DNA of 64,000 nt from Tetracladium setigerum (Eukaryota; Ascomycota; Leotiomycetes; Helotiales). The notes below the pieces were generated by a model. It was not told where the DNA came from and made no database searches. It was given only the letters and a program-made list of their open reading frames with translations. Position 1 is the first letter of the stretch, and the number at the start of each line of letters is the position of its first letter. Location of the stretch: NCBI GenBank assembly GCA_031472005.1, contig PZJY01000006.1, positions 1,612,001 through 1,676,000 of the forward strand, given 5' to 3'. This document shows, piece by piece, positions 58,432-64,000 of this stretch. The position numbers and the translations under genes were made by a program.

Positions 58432-60131
58432 TCATGCCTTGTCCACTTTCCATCCTCCTGGCATCAGATCTGTGTAGAATCTCTTGGGGTCATACTTGGC
58501 ACGAATAGCCTTCAATTTCGCCAGGTTACCAGCGCCATAGGTCTGGAAGATCTGCTGGCCCTCGCCAGCATCATTCAGGTAACGATATTGTGCCAATTGA
58601 CCGGCTGCCGAGAGTTTTGTTTCAATTGTCGCGGTGACCAATTTGATGAATGCGTAAATTCTGGCATCATCTTTGGCGTCCGTCCATGAGAAGTTCTCTA
58701 CCATCCCTAATTCACACAAAGTCAGTATGTGAATCGCAAAATCCCAAGATTTTCAACTTACAGAAGTACGGAGCCTTCGAAATGTCAATCCCTTGAGGAT
58801 TTCCACCTTTGTTAATACCCTGCTGCACAAAGTTCTTGGTCACAGGCTGGAAGGCAACACTGGCTTGCAAACCGGCAACATCCCAAACATTCGCTCTCAC
58901 GAGCTCCTCAAACGTATCGTGCACAATCTGCAACGCTGCTCGATTGGCATAGCTAGAAACGACGTTGAAGGCCTGTCTTGTGCCATCCCCAATCAAATCA
59001 TCCGTTCCTTTGACATATGTATACAACGTGGTGGGACCATATGAGTTGACGACAGCAGGAACGGCATTCAACTTTGCCAAAGCAGGTTGATCGCACACCG
59101 TTCCATCGTAGAAGAGAGCAGAAGTGTAGATGGTGAGGTTGAAAGCCGCAAGCATAAAGATAGATGGGATGACAGCCGCCTTCGAGTCCGCGGATTCGGT
59201 TTGACCGAAACTTGCAACGGCGCTGAGGAATGCCTCTTTCTCAGTTGCAGGAATCTGAGCAATTCCAGCACAGATGTTTGGAGAGTTGTAGGTACGCAAA
59301 TCAAATCTTGTAACAATGCCAAAGGAATTTCCACCGCCTTTCAATGCCCAGAAGAGATCAGAGTTTGATTTCGACGTTGCTGTGACAATTTTACCACTCG
59401 AGAGGACAACCTGCTAGAGTTTTAGCCAATCTCTCGAAATAATGAGAGACATGAATTACCACTCACCTCAAAAGCGACAACATTGTCAGAAGCAAAGCCA
59501 TACTGATTGGAATAAAACGAAATGCCACCCCCAAGCAACAAGCCTGGGACACCGACCAGACCAACTCTCCCACCAAGAACAACCAAGCCGTGTGGTGCAA
59601 GAGCGAGGTAAACCTCGGACCATCTCCTTCCAGGCCCAACGGAAGCAATTGATTTATCTGCAGAGAGCGTAACTTGGTTCAAGTTCGTCAAAGCAATTAG
59701 TACGCCACCGTTGATATTTGCGTAGCCGGGAATAGGCATGTGCCCTCCTCCTCGAACAGCAAAGGGAGCTTTGAGGTTCGTGAGTGTGAGAATTGCGATT
59801 GAGACATGGAGAGCCTTTTCAGGTGTGAAAACACAGGCTGGAGCGAGATAGTTCGTTGGCGTCCAGAAATCTGCGTAATGTGTTACTTACCTACTCAATC
59901 GAATAGAGAATTGTGTTGGGAGAACTCACGTTGGTTCTCAGCTGTGTAATTTGTCTGACCTGGCGTAAACACCAGGGAGCCATACAACACTTTCAATGCT
60001 CCGCAGGCAAGCAAGGCATTCGGATTGAAATTGGTCCTTTCCTGGACCTCGGACGAGGGGGGTGCAGAAGCCACAGCATTGGCGACAGCCGCTGTCGCCA
60101 ACGCGAGAATTGACAGGCCGAAAATCTTCAT
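58432..60131 (-). CDS. Secreted FAD-linked oxidoreductase (BBE-like)
   Basis: Four exons (60131-59930, 59870-59467, 59410-58762, 58706-58432) code for 509 residues with consistent phases. MKIFGLSILALATAAVANA is a signal peptide. The PCMH-type FAD domain has FAVRGGGHMPIPGYANI with the usual flavin-linking His at about 111, then ASVGPGRRWSEVY, GGRVGLVGVPGLLLGGGISFYS and LFWALKGGGNSFGIVT. The C-terminal berberine-bridge-enzyme part ends QYRYLNDAGEGQQIF and KAIRAKYDPKRFYTDLMPGGW. Such enzymes oxidise sugars, alcohols or secondary metabolites with O2. I do not see the second flavin-binding Cys of bicovalent members, so single attachment is likely. No biosynthetic gene lies nearby. Confidence 0.9.
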
Positions 60132-61163
60132 TTTCCCTAAGACAACAAACAGGAGCCCAAGTCGTCCAACACGGAGAGCGGTACAGAGTCAATTACTGAG
60201 GGGGACATGACGACTTTAAAACAATGCCGCATGCATCAACAAACAAACACCTGCATCCTTCCTCGGAGGCCCGGACCAATGCTTCCTTCGCTTGCTCCAG
60301 CTTCCCTGGTAAAGTAGAAGATGACTATCGAAATAATGTACCTGGGCATGTGTACATCCAGGCGGACATTGATACTGGTTGCAGAAGGCCGATGCATGCA
60401 TGTCGCTGCAGGGACGGGTCGAGGCGGCCGTTCTTCATTTGTCCAAACTTTGATCATCCTCGCCATCCATCCTATCAGGCATCATCATATTGTCACTGCA
60501 AGAATGCCGCCGTCGCGAGAATTGAGATGAGTGCCATTGAGTGGGATTCTCGATGTGGGATTTCAAAAGCAAAGGCTCGGTAGATGTGCCGTGGCATGGA
60601 GGGAATAATGGAAGGCCAAGAAGATGATATATCTCGGGACTCGTCCGGACCTTGTTGGTGGCGCATGCTGGGAAGCCGTGGGCCTCCTTGACACAAGCTC
60701 TCCCCACATCACATGACTTTGAACTCCACATTCATTGAGACTGGCACTCTCTCGAGGTGCTGCACGCGCCAATAAAAGTTATTACAATTGCTTTCGGCGT
60801 CTCGTAGTCTCTAATGTACAATTCTGTCGAATGATACCGTAACACCTGAAGCACCTGTCAAAAGAACCTGCTTTTTACATTCCACCTCTGCAACCAATGG
60901 CCACGAAACTTAACAGTCCAAATATCACACATACATCCACAAACATATTTTCGATTCTCTTCAATACTTCCTAGCATTGTTAAAATGTGACTCAAGACGT
61001 ATCAGCTGGAAAACAAATGCGATGAAAGGTTGAAATCAATACAGGATTGATTGAATTATTGGTACAGGAGTATCAAACAGTCTATAAGAAAAAAGTCTTC
61101 ACTCGGTCCAATCCTACTCACCTCCTAACAAGACACGTCCCCCCACGATATTCCAACCTTTTC
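60132..61163. other. Intergenic: promoter of FAD oxidase, 3' flank of THYN1 gene
   Basis: No supported gene. Both neighbours are on the minus strand. Confidence 0.5.
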
Positions 61164-62286
61164 TCACAAATCAACCATGTCGCCCCTCTTCCCCATCTCA
61201 CCAACTAAAAAGGTCCATTCTTCCTCCCTAACCTTACTCACGCTCAGCCTCGTCAGCTTCAACATCTGCATCTCTTTTAACTCATCAAATTCCCTCATCT
61301 CCTTGAGCGTGATGGGCGTGGTGAGCTTTTGGCGGAACTCAACGTGCACGACGGACCATTTGGGGTTGTCGGGTTTGCTGCTCGGGTCATAGTATGGTGC
61401 TGATGGGTTGTGGGCTGTGAGGTCTGGGGTGTGAGAGGCTACAATTTCCACTGGAGTGGGAAGTCAAAGTCAGCGCGGGTAGGAAGCCATGATAGTGGGA
61501 AAGAGAGAGGGTGTTGAATTGGGAAGTAAATTGTGGTGGCATGGTTGCAAGGACGAGAATGTCGAACGTACTGATTCCGACGATGGCGGGGACTTTGCAG
61601 GATGAGTGGTAGAAGAAGGCTAAGTCTCCCTTGTTCATGGCACGGAGGTTGTTGCGTGCTGGCGTGTGTAGTCAGTGAATGGATGTCACTGAGTGAGAAT
61701 GAGTCTCGAGATTCAGCCTTTTGCTTACCTGGATATGCTCGTATGCCTATGTCAAATGTCAGACTCGAATCAATCATATAAATAATATACAAAATAGAGG
61801 GAAATGGTTACCATCCCAAGGCTCCGGTACGGTCTTGGCTGCTAGATCATCGATGGAGAATGAAATATCATGCCCCTTTTCGAGACGCGTCTCAGGCTCG
61901 GCTTTCATAAGCCAGTATTGTCGACTTGGTAATTCATTGCTAGATGGGGTGGATGTTGGCTTGGATGGTGGATTTGATGATTGTGTGGGTTTCTGTGTGC
62001 GGTTAGTTGTTCCAGACCGAGAGAAAGTAGAAAAGCAAACTTACCGAATCGTCGTCCTCTCGATCGTCTAACTTCGTACCATTGAGCTCACCAACGACCG
62101 TTGTCTCTTTTTTGGGACCTTCTTTGACCGCCCTTTCTCAGATGCTGCTTGCTTTGACTTCTTCTCAGGTGAAAGCACGGCGGGTTCCTCCTCGCCCTTC
62201 ACCGTTGTTGTCTTGCGGCGACTGGATCTCCGGGGTTCTGCGATAGATATCGCCTTCTCCGCCTCCTCTGCCTTTCGTTTGACCAT
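61164..62286 (-). CDS. EVE-domain protein, THYN1-like, one frame break
   Basis: Five exons (62286-62045, 61992-61812, 61746-61729, 61658-61572, 61450-61164) code for about 271 residues. The N-terminus is very basic and nuclear-like (MVKRKAEEAEKAISI, RRSSRRKTTTVK). The EVE domain follows with RQYWLMKAEPETRLEKG, ISFSIDDLAAK, PWDGIRAYPARNNLRAMNKGDLAFFYHS, VPAIVGIMEIV and KWSVVHVEFRQKL. EVE domains relate to YTH and PUA folds and are thought to bind modified nucleobases. THYN1 is the eukaryotic nuclear member. Exon 3 is only 18 bases (GIRAYP). A one-base loss in T6 62108-62113 breaks the frame after VPKK. Restoring it gives ETTVVGELNGTKL and correct phases. Confidence 0.87.
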
Positions 62287-63355
62287 GAGAAGGAAGCTCA
62301 GTGTGCTATCTAAGGAAGTAGTAATTGCAAGTGTGGCATTTATATTTCGCAGGTCTGTCGGTCCGTGAATGGATCTATTACTGTACTGTATGAGGGAGGA
62401 TCAGTAAATGTATCTCGTCTATTAGAGGGGCGCGCGCGCGCGAGAGAGAGAGTGAGAGGTTGGCTCCCGAGCTTCGAGGCTCGCTTAAGAGCTGCATGCT
62501 GCAGGGTTGGCGCATCAGACCAGGCGGACCTGCTGCCAATAGCTTGGACGTGGACTTGGGGACGAGAGAAAAAAAGAAAGCCAAAGACAGCCCCAAGCAA
62601 GCAGTTGAAGTGAGTGAATGTGAAGAAGAGGAGCGATCACCTCACCCCCGCCTTGCCAACACCACTTTTCTTGCAGTCCAGTAGTACAGTACTCGGATGG
62701 GCCACTGCTCACCCACCTCATGCAAATCCAAGACGCCTCCCGTCCACCGCCATGATCCCCATTCTCATCACATCACCACCATGAAAGAATGAATGGCTTG
62801 TTGTTTGGAAAGGAAAGTCTGCTCGCTACATTACACCCGGTACTACTGTACGTTTACAGTATCAAGATTCTAAACGGGAATCCAATCATGTGATATGGAT
62901 CTTATCATTTCCAATTACTGTACTGTGCTGTACAGTACTCCGTAGGTGTCGAGTGTTGCACTCCTCCACACATGCGGGCTGTCTCAAGAACTGGCCATCC
63001 GATTATTATTGTTTGCATATGGTGGTGGGATCTCGATTCAAACCCTTCCCGGGACAGCGCCGTGTTACCAAAGGCAGGGACGGAGGAATCTTGAGGCGTC
63101 ACTTCTCAATAAGAAATATCTGGGAGAAGAATGGCGGACCAGGTCCTTCTTTCATGACGCCAATTATTAATGCGAAGCTTAAGCATAGTCATAGTCATAG
63201 TCAATCAATACCTCCATTATTGGCTACCTACCTACCTAGTTACCTTATCCATAAACATCCATCCATCGATCATCCGCTGGCCTGTCACGAAGATTAAAGG
63301 CAGAAGAGCTGCGGCAGCCTGACCATACATTTCTCGGGACTTCGATGCTGGGCTT

Positions 63356-63379
63356 GGGATGGGATGGGATGGGATGGGA
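63356..63379 (+). repeat. (GGGAT)n microsatellite
   Basis: About five GGGAT units in tandem, the last ending GGGAC. Confidence 0.9.
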
Positions 63380-63415
63380 CACTTTTCAAATCAGACCTGA
63401 CGAGCAGCAGCGGCC

Positions 63416-63522
63416 CCTCCTTCTTCCTTCGTGCTTCCCTTCTTTCTCTTCTTCTTTCTTTCTTCATCATCATCTCCTTCTTCTTTTCCTTCTTCTTCTT
63501 CTTCTTCTCCTTCTTCTCCACT
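63416..63522 (+). repeat. TTC/CTT-rich low-complexity tract
   Basis: A pyrimidine-only tract dominated by TTC and TTCT. The minus strand would read as a Lys/Glu run, which is an artefact of the simple sequence and not a gene. Confidence 0.85.
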
Positions 63523-64000
63523 TTCACCAATCTTACTTCCTGGCCATCGGTTCGGTTCTGCTCCCATCATCTTCTTGTGGACCATACTCGAGTCCCATTA
63601 ATTCCTAAGGTACGGTACGGGACCTTCCACCCACTTGCAAGAATCCGCATGCTGCCTTGTACGGATCCCGCCTCCTCTGGATTGCCAATACAGGACCATG
63701 GGAGCTTCTCGGGAGGAAGTCGCCTGTATCTTCGAAAGAATACCCATCCCCCTTCGACGTGACTCTCTCACTCACCAGATGAGTCTGTTCAGCAGCGTCG
63801 GCTTCCTCTTGTCGCGCATTCTTGATGATGCCGGGTCGTCCATCATTACGACCGCGTTCAAACAGCGAGGCCTCTTCACCGGATTGAGACAAGCCAGCCA
63901 ACAACCAACGGGGAGCGCGTAGACTGGACGGATGGAGAGAGAGAGGCCTTCTTTGACTCCGGCTCTGGTAATAATGCGCGATATGATACAGTATAGGATA

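Larger units (their letters stand above)
62287..64000. other. Intergenic, end of window
   Basis: No supported gene. Short frames here are low-complexity or unlike any family. Contains a GAGAGA/GCGCGC run near 62430-62455, TACTGTAC-type palindromes at 62675-62945, a (GGGAT)n run and a TTC-rich tract. Confidence 0.5.

Noticed and set aside
55624..60131. Secondary-metabolite cluster around the FAD oxidase
   Set aside because: No polyketide synthase, peptide synthetase, terpene cyclase, cytochrome P450 or pathway regulator is present nearby.
63294..63530. Minus-strand Lys/Glu-rich protein
   Set aside because: It is only the translation of a TTC/CTT-rich tract, with no conserved features.

Overview
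The window looks like nuclear DNA of a filamentous ascomycete (Pezizomycotina; a leotiomycete-like genome is my guess, not shown). Coding regions are broken by short introns of about 46-110 bases with GT..AG ends and CTAAC/CTGAC-type branch points. The gene set (RTA1-like, HET, 2EXR, rhodopsin-like, FRE, AUR1, CWH43, SPT7, APC1, NAB3) is typically fungal. Gene density is ordinary, about one gene per 2.5 kb, with no operons.

Layout. 0-6 kb: the 3' end of an alpha/beta hydrolase, an RTA1-like membrane protein, a WD40 protein and a Ctr copper transporter. 7-17 kb: a single-pass membrane protein (minus), a CaM-kinase-type kinase, a GFA-family protein, a repeat-bearing gap, tRNA-Trp(CCA) and a membrane acyltransferase. 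17-29 kb: a frameshifted 2EXR gene, SPT7 (minus), a VanZ-like protein, UTP6 (minus) and CWH43. 32-41 kb: AUR1 and APC1. 42-50 kb: a mitochondrial release-factor-like protein (minus), a NAB3-like RNA-binding protein, a LETM1-like protein (minus) and a FRE-type reductase. 51-62 kb: an orphan ORF, a Ty1/copia remnant, a HET-domain gene, a small orphan, a rhodopsin-like membrane protein, a secreted FAD oxidase and an EVE-domain (THYN1) gene, the last four on minus.

Most genes are housekeeping and unrelated to each other: sphingolipid synthesis (AUR1), GPI-lipid remodelling (CWH43), SAGA (SPT7), the anaphase-promoting complex (APC1), nuclear RNA termination (NAB3) and pre-rRNA processing (UTP6). 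The copper transporter and the metalloreductase belong to metal uptake but lie 42 kb apart. I see no biosynthetic cluster, defence island or new multigene system.

The most notable pattern concerns the sequence itself. Nine genes, including counterparts of genes essential in yeast (AUR1, APC1), each carry one to three one-base frame breaks. Most sit in short homopolymers, and in every case a one-base change restores the expected family sequence and exactly consistent intron phases. This points to residual assembly errors rather than a block of pseudogenes. Two exact short tandem duplications (84 and 54 bp), one of which duplicates a splice acceptor in the copper transporter, deserve the same scrutiny.
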